From RGZA01 sp041917755 (GTDB lineage: Bacteria; Pseudomonadota; Alphaproteobacteria; UBA9219; RGZA01), in NCBI GenBank assembly GCA_041917755.1, contig JAYRWY010000004.1, positions 1 to 64,000 of the forward strand: DNA of 64,000 nt, in the 5' to 3' direction. The position numbers were made by a program, and so were the translations under genes. A model generated the notes under the pieces. That model ran no database searches, was not told where the DNA came from, and saw nothing but the letters and a program-made list of their open reading frames with translations. Each line of letters opens with the position of its first letter. Within the stretch, counting starts at the first letter, position 1. Positions 8,862-18,015 of this stretch are shown here, piece by piece.

Positions 8862-11435
8862 ATGGATATCAATAAATACTCAGATCGGGCCAAGGAAATT
8901 ATTTCAGCTGCGCAGAGCATTGCGATGCGGCTTAATAACCAGCGCTTGGTACCTGAACATTTATTAAAAGCATTGCTTGAAGACCGTGATGGTCTGGTCG
9001 CCAATCTAATCCGCAGCAGTGGCGGTGATCCTGGCGCGGTAACCATGATGGTAGACAGTGAATTATCCAAAATGCCGAAAATCACCGGCAGTGAAGAATT
9101 ATATATGTCGCCCGAAGTTGCCCGCATATTAACCGGTGCAGAAGATATTGCCACACGCGGCGGCGATAGTTTTGTAACCGCTGAGCGGTTATTTCAGGCG
9201 TTGCTTGCATCTAACTCTACTATCTCACGCAAGTTGAATGAAGCAGGCGTGACCTTGCAAGGTATCAATGGCGCGGTTGAAGGATTACGTAAGGGCCGTA
9301 AGGCTGACAGTGCTGGCGCAGAGCAAGGATATCAGGCACTCAAGAAATATACGCGCGACTTAACCGCAGCAGCACGCGAAAATAAACTCGACCCTGTTAT
9401 TGGTCGTGATGATGAAATCCGTCGCACCATGCAAGTGCTGGCGCGTCGTACAAAGAACAACCCCGTATTGATTGGCGAGCCTGGCGTGGGTAAAACCGCG
9501 ATTGTCGAAGGGCTTGCACTGCGCATCATCAAAGGTGATGTGCCCGATAATCTTAAGGATAAACGCGTTTTATCGCTAGATCTTGGTTCGCTTATTGCGG
9601 GCGCAAAATTCCGTGGCGAATTTGAAGAACGTTTAAAGGCCGTCTTGCAGGAAATTTCAGCGGCGGCTGGAGAAATCATCGTCTTCATCGACGAGCTCCA
9701 TACGCTAGTTGGTGCTGGTAAAGCTGACGGTGCAATGGATGCCTCGAATATGTTGAAGCCTGCTTTGGCGCGCGGTGAATTACACTGTGTAGGCGCGACC
9801 ACACTGGATGAATACAGAAAATACATCGAGAAGGATGCAGCATTGGCTCGCCGCTTTCAGTCGGTCTTTGTTTCCGAACCAACGGTGGAAGATACCATTT
9901 CAATTCTGCGCGGGTTGAAAGAACGCTACGAGTTACACCACGGTGTGCGCATTACCGATAGTGCATTGGTAGCAGCAGCAACTCTGTCGAACCGCTACAT
10001 TGCAGATCGTTTCCTGCCGGATAAAGCGATAGATTTAATTGATGAGGCCGCATCGCGTTTGCGCATGCAGGTGGATAGCAAGCCAGAAAGCATCGATGAA
10101 ATCGACCGCAAGATCATGCAGCTGCGCATTGAACGCGAAGCATTGAAAAAAGAGGTTGATCCAGCATCCAAAGAACGCCTTGTCAAGCTGGATGACGAGT
10201 TGCGCGGTCTTGAACAACAAACAGCCGAATTATCTGCGCGTTGGAAAGCCGAAAAAGACAAGCTAAAATCCGGGCAGCGTATCAAGGAAGATATTGAACG
10301 GGCCAAGAATGAGTTGGAACAAGCCCAGCGCGCAGGGGATTATAACCGTGCAGGTGAATTGACTTATAGCGTGCTTCCAGAATTGGAGCGCCGATTGAAG
10401 ACGGCCGAGCAAACCGCAGAAAATGCGATGCTGAAGGAAGAAGTACATGAAGAAAACATTGCCGAAGTAGTAAGCAAGTGGACCGGCATTCCTGTCGATA
10501 AGATGATGACGGGCGAGCGCGAAAAACTCTTGAAGATGGAAGAACGTCTAAAGTTGCGTGTCATCGGACAGGATGAAGCGGTAACAGCCGTCTCCAACTC
10601 GGTTCGTCGTGCACGTGCGGGTCTACAAGACCCTAATCGTCCGATTGGTTCGTTCCTATTCCTTGGTCCCACCGGCGTAGGTAAAACCGAATTATGCAAG
10701 GCCCTTGCTGAATTCATGTTTGATGATGACACTGCCATGGTGCGCATCGATATGTCGGAATACATGGAAAAGCACGCGGTCGCACGCTTAATTGGTGCGC
10801 CGCCGGGTTATGTTGGCTATGAAGAGGGCGGTGTGTTGACCGAAGCCGTGCGTCGCAGACCGTATCAAGTCATCTTGTTTGATGAAGTTGAAAAGGCCCA
10901 TAGCGATGTCTTCAATGTGCTGTTGCAGGTGCTGGATGATGGCCGCCTGACGGATGGTCAAGGTCGCACTGTAGATTTCCGCAATACCATTATTATTCTG
11001 ACCAGTAATTTGGGTTCTGAATTTCTGGCAGCTCAAGATGGTGAGAAAGACAGTGATGCCATTCCAGGCAAGACGCGTGATGCGGTCATGAACGCAGTGC
11101 GTAAACATTTCCGTCCAGAATTTTTGAACCGTCTGGATGAAATCTTGCTTTTCCGCCGCCTTAGCCGCGATAACATGACTGGTATTGTCGAGGTGCAGTT
11201 ACAGCGTTTGCATAAACTACTTGCTGATCGTCAGATTAGTTTGAAGCTGGATGAGGCTGCCAAGACATGGCTGGCTGATACGGGTTATGACAGTGTGTAT
11301 GGTGCGCGCCCGCTTAAGCGGGTAATCCAGCGCAGTCTGCAAGACCCGCTTGCACAGTTGTTGTTGCAAGGCCGGATTAAAGATGGACAGGAATTAACCG
11401 TAACCGCCGACCGCGACGGCCTTATCATCCGTTAA
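8862..11435 (+). CDS. clpB: ClpB disaggregase
   Basis: Hexameric AAA+ chaperone that extracts proteins from aggregates together with DnaK. It has the N-terminal Clp repeat domain (1-145), the first nucleotide domain with Walker A GEPGVGKT (205-212), the long coiled-coil middle domain (about 400-520) that separates ClpB from ClpA/C, and the second nucleotide domain with Walker A GPTGVGKT (602-609). An in-frame GTG at 8847 would add five residues, but the ATG at 8862 has a GGAG six bases upstream and gives the usual N-terminus. The protein has 857 residues, normal for the family. Confidence 0.97.
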   Translation: MDINKYSDRAKEIISAAQSIAMRLNNQRLVPEHLLKALLEDRDGLVANLIRSSGGDPGAVTMMVDSELSKMPKITGSEELYMSPEVARILTGAEDIATRGGDSFVTAERLFQALLASNSTISRKLNEAGVTLQGINGAVEGLRKGRKADSAGAEQGYQALKKYTRDLTAAARENKLDPVIGRDDEIRRTMQVLARRTKNNPVLIGEPGVGKTAIVEGLALRIIKGDVPDNLKDKRVLSLDLGSLIAGAKFRGEFEERLKAVLQEISAAAGEIIVFIDELHTLVGAGKADGAMDASNMLKPALARGELHCVGATTLDEYRKYIEKDAALARRFQSVFVSEPTVEDTISILRGLKERYELHHGVRITDSALVAAATLSNRYIADRFLPDKAIDLIDEAASRLRMQVDSKPESIDEIDRKIMQLRIEREALKKEVDPASKERLVKLDDELRGLEQQTAELSARWKAEKDKLKSGQRIKEDIERAKNELEQAQRAGDYNRAGELTYSVLPELERRLKTAEQTAENAMLKEEVHEENIAEVVSKWTGIPVDKMMTGEREKLLKMEERLKLRVIGQDEAVTAVSNSVRRARAGLQDPNRPIGSFLFLGPTGVGKTELCKALAEFMFDDDTAMVRIDMSEYMEKHAVARLIGAPPGYVGYEEGGVLTEAVRRRPYQVILFDEVEKAHSDVFNVLLQVLDDGRLTDGQGRTVDFRNTIIILTSNLGSEFLAAQDGEKDSDAIPGKTRDAVMNAVRKHFRPEFLNRLDEILLFRRLSRDNMTGIVEVQLQRLHKLLADRQISLKLDEAAKTWLADTGYDSVYGARPLKRVIQRSLQDPLAQLLLQGRIKDGQELTVTADRDGLIIR

Positions 11436-11561
11436 ATGGTCACAATGCACTGATTTTTCAAGGTTAATATGCCTTTGAGTCGCCGCTGGTAAGCTTCTGT
11501 TAGCAATTGGTATTTTACATTCGTGTGTCCCATCACGCACGTATTGTAAAGGCGGATATCC

Positions 11562-12188
11562 ATGCAGAAGAACCACCAAGTTGACGTTGCTTCTAATCGC
11601 CGTGTTGCGTCAGATGCAGGTATAGCCATTGGCGTTATTCTTTTTATTGTCGCCATTCTTGGTGTGGTAACGGTTGCCATGTCATCGGGCAGCAGTACCG
11701 TTGGCAGCACAATTTCAACCGACCGCGTGCGGACAGATATCAAAAGCCAAGCCAATCTCATTCGCAGTAAAATTTTAGAATGCAACCAATATTCCTTTGA
11801 CAGAGGCGAGCTCGCCGATAAATACCCCTCTAGCACGGGCACAGGCACATTAGTTTCCGCACTTCATTGTCTGGCATTTGATTCAACGGGATCTACTTCT
11901 GCTAACACCCCATTATGGACGGGGGCGCATCCTGCAACGTTACCGCCGCCACCTACTGGTATGGATAGCTGGTATTATAAGAATGCTGGCGCCAGCGGTG
12001 GTCGTTGTATCCGCATTCAACCGCTAGCACCAAGTGTGAACGATCAAGGCATCAAAAACGGCCTGTCACAAGCATTCAGCGCGTTTTCCAGCCAAGAAGC
12101 GGTCTATGATTCCAACAGTAGCTCACAACGTTTTATCTTGTGGATTACCGCCCCCAGCGGCGCTGCAAGCGCTGATTGCTCTAGCTAA
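11562..12188 (+). CDS. Pilin-like protein, first of a tandem pair
   Basis: Protein of 208 residues with a short charged leader (to about residue 18), then the sequence SDAGIAIGV leading into one hydrophobic helix (about 22-42) and a secreted domain. This is the plan of type IV pilin-like proteins, with possible cleavage after Ala-Gly and no Glu at position 5 of the mature chain. The C-terminal 75 residues (PPPPTGMDSWYY, SGGRCIRIQP, QRFILWIT, PSGAASADC) are nearly repeated in the next gene. Cysteines are likely to form disulfides. The prepilin peptidase gene two genes later supports processing. No known pilin family could be named. Confidence 0.7.
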   Translation: MQKNHQVDVASNRRVASDAGIAIGVILFIVAILGVVTVAMSSGSSTVGSTISTDRVRTDIKSQANLIRSKILECNQYSFDRGELADKYPSSTGTGTLVSALHCLAFDSTGSTSANTPLWTGAHPATLPPPPTGMDSWYYKNAGASGGRCIRIQPLAPSVNDQGIKNGLSQAFSAFSSQEAVYDSNSSSQRFILWITAPSGAASADCSS

Positions 12189-12197
12189 GGTGATGAC

Positions 12198-12845
12198 ATG
12201 AATAAGCGGCTTCCGTCTGACGCAGGTATTGCAATTGGTGTTCTGTTATTCGCGCTTGCGATAATTGCGGCTGTCACTATCGCTTTAACCGGCGGTAATA
12301 TGATGGGTAATTCCACCGCAACGATTGACCGCATTAATGCTGAGGTCCGGTCGCAGGCCGATCTAATCAAAGCAAAAATCATTCAATGCTATAATGACGG
12401 GCTTGATGCCAAGAAGGTCGATTGCCAAAATAATACATTCGTTGCAGGTACCGGTTGGACGCGCGCAGGGTGCAGTCCTATTGATACGACCGCATTTTAC
12501 CCCACCAGCACAGGTACGGGCACAGCTATGGCTTCTGTAACGTGCCCATCATTTACTGCCAGCTCAAACTTGTGGACAGGCCAACAACCAACAATGTTAC
12601 CACCGCCGTCTAACGGATTGGCTGGTTGGTATTATGTGAATGCCGGTGATAGTGGTGGTCGCTGCATACGCATTCAGCCTGTCGCGGGAACTGTTAATGA
12701 TGCAACGGTTCGTGCGGGTCTGGCGCAGGCCACCAACGCATTTTCTGCCAATGAGGTTGTGTATTCTGCAGGCAGCGCATCGCAGCGATTTATCTTGTGG
12801 ATCACACGGCCATCCGGTGCGGCAAGTGCGGATTGTTCTCCCTAA
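12198..12845 (+). CDS. Pilin-like protein, second of a tandem pair
   Basis: Paralogue of the preceding gene, 215 residues. The leader is shorter (MNKRLPSDAG) and runs straight into the helix IAIGVLLFALAIIAAVTIAL. The C-terminal domain shares the PPPSNGLAGWYY, GDSGGRCIRIQP, QRFILWIT and PSGAASADC blocks; the middle part contains an extra cysteine-bearing insert (KKVDCQ and GCSPIDTT). AAGG stands eight bases upstream of the ATG. Its stop overlaps the start of the peptidase gene (TAATG at 12843-12847), so the two are translationally linked, as expected for a substrate and its processing enzyme. Confidence 0.7.
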   Translation: MNKRLPSDAGIAIGVLLFALAIIAAVTIALTGGNMMGNSTATIDRINAEVRSQADLIKAKIIQCYNDGLDAKKVDCQNNTFVAGTGWTRAGCSPIDTTAFYPTSTGTGTAMASVTCPSFTASSNLWTGQQPTMLPPPSNGLAGWYYVNAGDSGGRCIRIQPVAGTVNDATVRAGLAQATNAFSANEVVYSAGSASQRFILWITRPSGAASADCSP

Positions 12846-13387
12846 TGGATCCGCTTACTTCATCAGAAATGATGTCAGCACTATTCCATACGATGTTTAG
12901 CGGCCCATTTGAACCATGGTTGCCGCTTGGCATTATGGGTATTTTATTTGCAACTGCTGCATGGGATGCCAGAACAGGCATCGTTCCAAATATACCATTG
13001 CTAATCGGTGCTGTTGCGATTATTGCCGGGCGCGTGCTCGGCAAAGGCATCCCGGATGCTATTGTACATCTTGCAATGGGGCTTGGTATTTGGATTGTTT
13101 TATGGGCGTTTAACGAGTTCTGGTATCGCTTCTTCCAGAAGGATGCCATCGGCATGGGTGATGCGAAGTGGACTGCATTGGCTGCCGCCACTTTTGGTCT
13201 AGCCCCCAGTGTTATTGCATGGTTTGTAGGGTCATGGGTGGCAATCGTGTGGATAGGATTGAGCTATCTTATGCGCAAGCCTATTCGCAAAGTATACTTT
13301 GCACCGTTTTTATTCTGCGGTCTGAACATTGGCATGCTGTTTACCAAAAAGATAATCCAGCTACCTTATCCTTATAACTTTTTTTAA
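12845..13387 (+). CDS. A24 family prepilin peptidase (TadV/CpaA-like)
   Basis: Polytopic inner-membrane aspartyl protease of 180 residues. The two catalytic aspartates sit in ATAAWDARTG (near 39) and the conserved GMGDAKW (near 104), each at the cytosolic end of a helix. There is no N-terminal zinc/methylase domain, so it is the short TadV/CpaA form rather than the PilD form. An in-frame GTG start inside the preceding gene would add 16 residues; the TAATG overlap favours the ATG at 12845. It likely cleaves the two pilin-like products encoded just upstream. Its TAA is nested with the TAA of secF on the other strand. Confidence 0.85.
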   Translation: MDPLTSSEMMSALFHTMFSGPFEPWLPLGIMGILFATAAWDARTGIVPNIPLLIGAVAIIAGRVLGKGIPDAIVHLAMGLGIWIVLWAFNEFWYRFFQKDAIGMGDAKWTALAAATFGLAPSVIAWFVGSWVAIVWIGLSYLMRKPIRKVYFAPFLFCGLNIGMLFTKKIIQLPYPYNFF

Positions 13388-14328
13388 GCCGGATTTTCGG
13401 TTGGCGCCGGGTTTTTCTCGATACCTGATGGAATGCCGCGTAGTGGCTTCATGTACAGCAATAAGGCTGCCGCAACATAAATAGACGAGAATGTACCCAC
13501 TACAATCCCCCAGGTAATGGCAATCGAGAAACCATAGAGTGCCGGGCCGCCAAATATGGTCAGCGGTACAATCGCCAATAAGGTGGTGAGTGAGGTCATC
13601 AAGGTACGTGATAGGGTCTGATTTACAGCGTCATTGATAATCGTTTTAAGGGTTGCATTCTTGTGCTTGCGCATGTTTTCACGAATACGGTCAAACACCA
13701 CCACGGTATCGTTGAGCGAGTAACCAGCAAGCGTGAGAAGTGCCGCAACGGCTGTTAAATCGAATTCCAATCGTAGCGCGGCATAGAGACCCACAGTGAC
13801 AAAGACGTCGTGGAAGGTTGCAATAACCGCGGCCACACCAAACTGCCATTCAAAACGGAATGCCACATAACAACCAATCATCAGCATTGCAAGTCCAAGC
13901 GCAAGGATAGCGCCGCGGCGTAATTCTTCGCCCACTCGCGGTCCAACTACTTCTACGCGGCGGTAGTCATAACCAGTACCCATGGTTTCGCGTACTTTGG
14001 CAATCGCTTGGTTTTGGGCTTCTTCACCACCATCTTGGCGTTCCATGCGGATAAGCACATCTTTATTGGAGCCAAATTCCTGTAATTCAACACCACCCAG
14101 ATTTAGTTCATCCAATTTTTTGCGCAGTGCGCCGGTATCCACCGCATCGTTCGAGCGCGCCTCAATTAAAATGCCGCCTTTAAAGTCGGTACCAAAATTC
14201 AAGCCCGGTGCAAATAGCAACACAACTGCCGCTACCACCAGCAGGAAAGTGCCGATGAAGGCAATATGGCGCAAGCTAACAAAATCGATGCTGGTATTTT
14301 CTGGGAAGAGGCGAATGGGAAATTTCAT
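13384..14328 (-). CDS. secF: Protein translocase subunit SecF
   Basis: Inner-membrane RND-type subunit of 314 residues that works with SecD to pull proteins across the membrane using the proton gradient. It has the first membrane helix at about 22-42, the LNFGTDFKGGILIE motif, a periplasmic P-domain of about 80 residues, and five further helices with the typical GYSLNDTVVVFDRIREN block. Length and motifs are normal. SecD is not adjacent: the upstream neighbour is a thioredoxin/NHL protein and the downstream gene is convergent, so secD must lie elsewhere. No clear ribosome binding site precedes the ATG. Confidence 0.95.
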   Translation of the reverse strand: MKFPIRLFPENTSIDFVSLRHIAFIGTFLLVVAAVVLLFAPGLNFGTDFKGGILIEARSNDAVDTGALRKKLDELNLGGVELQEFGSNKDVLIRMERQDGGEEAQNQAIAKVRETMGTGYDYRRVEVVGPRVGEELRRGAILALGLAMLMIGCYVAFRFEWQFGVAAVIATFHDVFVTVGLYAALRLEFDLTAVAALLTLAGYSLNDTVVVFDRIRENMRKHKNATLKTIINDAVNQTLSRTLMTSLTTLLAIVPLTIFGGPALYGFSIAITWGIVVGTFSSIYVAAALLLYMKPLRGIPSGIEKNPAPTENPA

Positions 14329-14438
14329 GATAAGTAGAATGTCTGTTTTGGGGGTTGATTCACGTGAGGTTTAATAAGGAAAATAGTAGTAACCGCGTCC
14401 ATGCGGTTTGACTAGCCCTAGTTGATAGATGGGGCAAT

Positions 14439-15920
14439 TTAAGCCCATTTTCGGCTGGTTTTCAAATCCCGCCGGATCTCGACAACACGGTGGTTATTGG
14501 TATCACTGACCAAAAGGCGGTTATCGCCATCTGCCCAAATACCTGCCGGTTCGTGAAAGGGCAGGCATATGTCATCACTACATAGCCATTCATGGTTATC
14601 CACATCGCTGACGGACAAGGTATTCATATCAATGAGACGGATGGCATTATTATAACTGTCAGATACCACAATCCGGTTATCATCAAACAGGCATAGCCCA
14701 AGCGGGTGCTGCAATAAGGCATCCTGCACCGAACCGTTGATATGACCAAATTCAAATAATCCCTTACCCACCACAGTACGAATTTTGATTTCATCCATGT
14801 CAACATAACGTATGGACGATGTCTCACTATCAGCGAAAAACAACTTGCTCTTATCGCTGTTTAGAATAAGCCCTGATGGCTGTGCCATATCAGATAACAG
14901 TGGATCGCCATCGCGCAGGCCTTCATTACCGCTGCCTGCTACCACGCGCACTACATTTTGAACTAAATCAATCGCACCGATTTGATGACTGCCTGCACTG
15001 GCAAAAAACAAAATATGATTTTTTATTTCTAAATCCCATGGCGATGAGAGGGAGCGACCAAATGCCTTTTCAAACTTGTTAATGAGCATCATGCCACGCA
15101 TGGCTGTGCCAGCCAGTGTAGTGACTTCGCCCGTATTTCTATCAATACGGCGTATGGCATGATTGCCTGTATCTGCAACATATATTGAATCATTATTGGC
15201 AATCATGCCCTGCGGGGCATTAAAACAGGCATGGGTTTTATCGCCATCATCGCAGCCTGCGCGCCCGGCGCCATAGCGCTCAACCTCGTTGCCGTTATCA
15301 TCGAAGATAACAATCTGATTGTGGCCAGCATCGGCTACCATCCATTGTTTGATTTGCCCCGGAAGGGGTTTGATTTTACCAGGGAAGCGCAGGCGGGTTG
15401 GTTCAATTTTTGGTGCGGTCCATGTGAATGCGGATGATTTTAATATGCCTTTGTCCTCATATTCATCTAATGCATCACGCACTGCGTTCATTAGATGCAA
15501 TGGTTCTGGCTCACCCGTGCTGACGCCGGTGATATAACCATTTGGGTCGATAAACACCATGGTTGGCCATGCATGCACATTATACTGACCCCACAGTATG
15601 TGATTTGGATCATGAATGACCGGATGGCGGATATCATAACGCGCAATGGCTTGCTTCACGTTTTCAATGTCTTTCTCCGCAGAGAATTTGGGTGAGTGCA
15701 CACCAATGACCATCACCTCATGGCTGAAGGCCTTTTCAATTTTTTGCAGCGTGGGAAGGATATGCATGCAGTTGATGCAACAAAACGTCCAGAAATCCAG
15801 AAGTACCAATTTGCCACGCAAATCTGCCAAAGATAGTGGCTTGTCGGTATTCAGCCAGACAAGGCCATCACGGTTGATTTCAGGGGCATGAACGGGGGAT
15901 TCGGTGAGTTCCATGGGCAT
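14439..15920 (-). CDS. Thioredoxin-like/NHL-repeat protein (NHLRC2-like)
   Basis: Protein of 493 residues joining a thioredoxin-fold domain (about 20-165) to a six-bladed NHL beta-propeller (about 185-490). The redox site reads FWTFCCINCMH, the CCINC form seen in NHLRC2-type proteins, and a cis-proline follows in WPTMVFID. NHL blades show the recurring V-A/S-D-T/S-x-N-H/N-x-I/V-R pattern, for example VADTGNHAIRRID. The molecular role is unknown. The reading frame is open up to a TTG at 15989, and ATG codons at 15986, 15920 and 15914 are possible; I chose 15920 because the added N-terminal 23 residues look unrelated to the family. Confidence 0.8.
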   Translation of the reverse strand: MPMELTESPVHAPEINRDGLVWLNTDKPLSLADLRGKLVLLDFWTFCCINCMHILPTLQKIEKAFSHEVMVIGVHSPKFSAEKDIENVKQAIARYDIRHPVIHDPNHILWGQYNVHAWPTMVFIDPNGYITGVSTGEPEPLHLMNAVRDALDEYEDKGILKSSAFTWTAPKIEPTRLRFPGKIKPLPGQIKQWMVADAGHNQIVIFDDNGNEVERYGAGRAGCDDGDKTHACFNAPQGMIANNDSIYVADTGNHAIRRIDRNTGEVTTLAGTAMRGMMLINKFEKAFGRSLSSPWDLEIKNHILFFASAGSHQIGAIDLVQNVVRVVAGSGNEGLRDGDPLLSDMAQPSGLILNSDKSKLFFADSETSSIRYVDMDEIKIRTVVGKGLFEFGHINGSVQDALLQHPLGLCLFDDNRIVVSDSYNNAIRLIDMNTLSVSDVDNHEWLCSDDICLPFHEPAGIWADGDNRLLVSDTNNHRVVEIRRDLKTSRKWA

Positions 15921-16039
15921 AAGATAATGAAGAAAACACGCAAAACAAGCGGGTTTATAGGGTGTGAACCATTCTTTACCAATCATCAAGTTTGTTTTGC
16001 AAAACTATCCTGCCCATCTAGTAACGCTTTGGGCATTGA

Positions 16040-17023
16040 ATGGAACATATTCTAAGCGACCTACGCATCAAACAGGTTGTGACCATCACTAACCGTAGTA
16101 TTGATTTAAAGCACATGCTGTCTGCAGAGCGCGCGGCACGTGGAAGCTTTTACGCAACTCGTGTTGGGTTTGTTGCCATTAATCCAAAAGGACAACGTAT
16201 TGCCCGCTCTCATAATGGTTTTCCAATCGGCATCACCGAAACACGTGAACGGTGGAGCAAGGGGCAAAAAGATTTTTATCATTTGCATGCGGAATGTTCG
16301 GGTGTATTTCATGCACTTCGCTCTGGGTATGCATGCAGGGGCGCAACAGCTTATGTAACGCATCCCCCTTGTCCTGGATGTATGCGGGTACTCATCGCTA
16401 GCGGCTTCAAACGTGTAGTGTTCAGCGAGCAGGCCTTATTGGAGCGCCATGATTGGCGTGATGATATGTTAAAGAGTTTTAATATTGCTCATGAACATAA
16501 AATGGAATTGAGTATTTATCGTGATAAGGAACGTAGCCTTAAAAACGTTGATATTACGCGCACCGAAGTACAACTTAAAAAGGTGTACGATGAATTGGTA
16601 CCGCAGGCGCGTTGGTCATCCAGCGATGTGAGTGAAATCTCACGTGCAACCAAGCCCGAGAGTGGAGATTGGGTTGAACAGCCAGTTGTCAAAGCTCTAC
16701 TACAATGTGCAAAAAATGGTGTGGCTTTGGGCGGTAAAGGCGTGATTATGGACGCCGCACCTGAATGCCGTGCGGCAACCGCCATGATACAGGCCGGCGT
16801 TATTGAGATAATTGTCTGTCATAACCCAATGCAAGAAATAGATGCGCGTTGGGCTGTGCCACTCGAAATAAGGCGTGCGGAAGATATGTTGTTGAATGAT
16901 GTAAAGTTAAAAATACAAACAGTCAGTCTAGAGCAGGTGGAAGGGATCGTGAATGCCAGTGGTACAGCACAATTTTTGAATACCAGCACCGCCACTTTCA
17001 AATCCAATAAAATTACTGGCTAG
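16040..17023 (+). CDS. dCMP-deaminase-like protein with a second, degenerate deaminase lobe
   Basis: Protein of 327 residues. The N-terminal lobe has every zinc-deaminase feature: NGFPIGI (59-65) as in dCMP deaminases, the catalytic HAE (83-85) and the PCPGC zinc cysteines (Cys111, Cys114). Residues about 214-270 look like a second copy of the same fold: VVKALLQCAKNG then APECRAATAMIQAGVIEIIVC parallels PCPGCMRVLIASGFKRVVF, but the HAE and one cysteine are gone. The product may act on a deoxynucleotide or a modified nucleotide; the substrate is not known. It converges with the gene at 17020 through a shared CTAG. Confidence 0.75.
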   Translation: MEHILSDLRIKQVVTITNRSIDLKHMLSAERAARGSFYATRVGFVAINPKGQRIARSHNGFPIGITETRERWSKGQKDFYHLHAECSGVFHALRSGYACRGATAYVTHPPCPGCMRVLIASGFKRVVFSEQALLERHDWRDDMLKSFNIAHEHKMELSIYRDKERSLKNVDITRTEVQLKKVYDELVPQARWSSSDVSEISRATKPESGDWVEQPVVKALLQCAKNGVALGGKGVIMDAAPECRAATAMIQAGVIEIIVCHNPMQEIDARWAVPLEIRRAEDMLLNDVKLKIQTVSLEQVEGIVNASGTAQFLNTSTATFKSNKITG

Positions 17024-18015
17024 GCGTGCGCCACGTGTTTCTTCTTATGTTTCTTTTTGAATAATCCGCGGCCTTCATTGATTTGCCAAATCACTAGCGC
17101 AGGTGCCATCACAAATAGATCGCGTGTTCGGCGAATAAGCGCAAGGGCAATGCATACCTCGGTTGGAATGCCGAGCATTTTACCAAAGACTAATAAGGTA
17201 CCTTCCTGAACACCGATGCTGGCCGGTACAAAAAAGGCCGCGCTGCCGGTAGCCATGATCATGGCTTCTAAAATGATACCGTCGGTGAACGGGCCATTGT
17301 GGCCAAGGAACTTAAGCGCGATCCATATTTCGAATGCGCCAACCCACCAGCCAAGAAATGACCACCATGTGCAGCCAAATACACGTTTGGGTCTTGAATA
17401 AAACGCCATCACGGCGCGGTCAAGTTTTGCACCGGATTGATTGAGCGTTTTGAATTTATCCTGAGCAACCTTATTGATGAGCTTGGCAATAATTTGAAAG
17501 CCGCCAGCGCGCTGTAATACAACCAATGCGCACAACAGCAGCGCCGATACACCAAGCCCTAAAGCCCATTGCAAAAACATACCTTGTTCTGGCACGCGCC
17601 ACGAGAATACCCAAAGCCCCATAATGACAAACACAAACGTCGTGATAACCGACAAGGTAGTTTCAACCACAAGGCTACCTACGCTTGATGCCATGGGCAT
17701 GCCTGCCTTCGTAAGCAGGCCAAGCGATGCCACTTCGCCGCCAATGCGCGCGACAGGTAACAACGTGTTTACAGCTTCGCGCACCCACAAGACCCAGATA
17801 AACATTGTTAGTTTTGGGCGTCTTCCTTTAGGCCACAGCAATTGCCAGCCGCGTCCAGCAATCGCCATATGTGGAAAATGCAGAAGGCAAACCACCACCA
17901 CGCCCCAGCCTGCTGCCGCAAAGGTTGAAAAAATCAGTTCAGGGCCTTCATTCACAATTAGCCATGCAGCAAAGCAAAGGCCAAGAAAGCCGATAATCAG
18001 TGTGAGGATTTTCAT
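17020..18015 (-). CDS. Flippase-like membrane protein (LPG synthase TM-domain/HpnL family)
   Basis: Integral membrane protein of 331 residues with about eight helices. The block REAVNTLLPVARIGGEV is the signature of the lysylphosphatidylglycerol-synthase transmembrane/UPF0104 family, whose members include the hopanoid-associated HpnL. The tail is very basic (KKKHKKKH) and cytosolic. The proteins are thought to move lipids or glycolipids between leaflets; the substrate here is unknown. Its ATG overlaps the hisN stop by four bases, so the two form an operon, although a biochemical link is not obvious. Confidence 0.75.
   Translation of the reverse strand: MKILTLIIGFLGLCFAAWLIVNEGPELIFSTFAAAGWGVVVVCLLHFPHMAIAGRGWQLLWPKGRRPKLTMFIWVLWVREAVNTLLPVARIGGEVASLGLLTKAGMPMASSVGSLVVETTLSVITTFVFVIMGLWVFSWRVPEQGMFLQWALGLGVSALLLCALVVLQRAGGFQIIAKLINKVAQDKFKTLNQSGAKLDRAVMAFYSRPKRVFGCTWWSFLGWWVGAFEIWIALKFLGHNGPFTDGIILEAMIMATGSAAFFVPASIGVQEGTLLVFGKMLGIPTEVCIALALIRRTRDLFVMAPALVIWQINEGRGLFKKKHKKKHVAHA

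Noticed and set aside
9332..9826. Minus-strand open frame of 164 codons inside clpB
   Set aside because: It sits opposite the first nucleotide-binding domain of ClpB; the product is Ser/Ala/Pro-rich, as is usual for antisense of such genes.
11522..11541. Imperfect hairpin CGTGTGT/ACGCACG upstream of the first pilin-like gene
   Set aside because: Contains a G-U pair and no T tract; no regulatory role could be supported.
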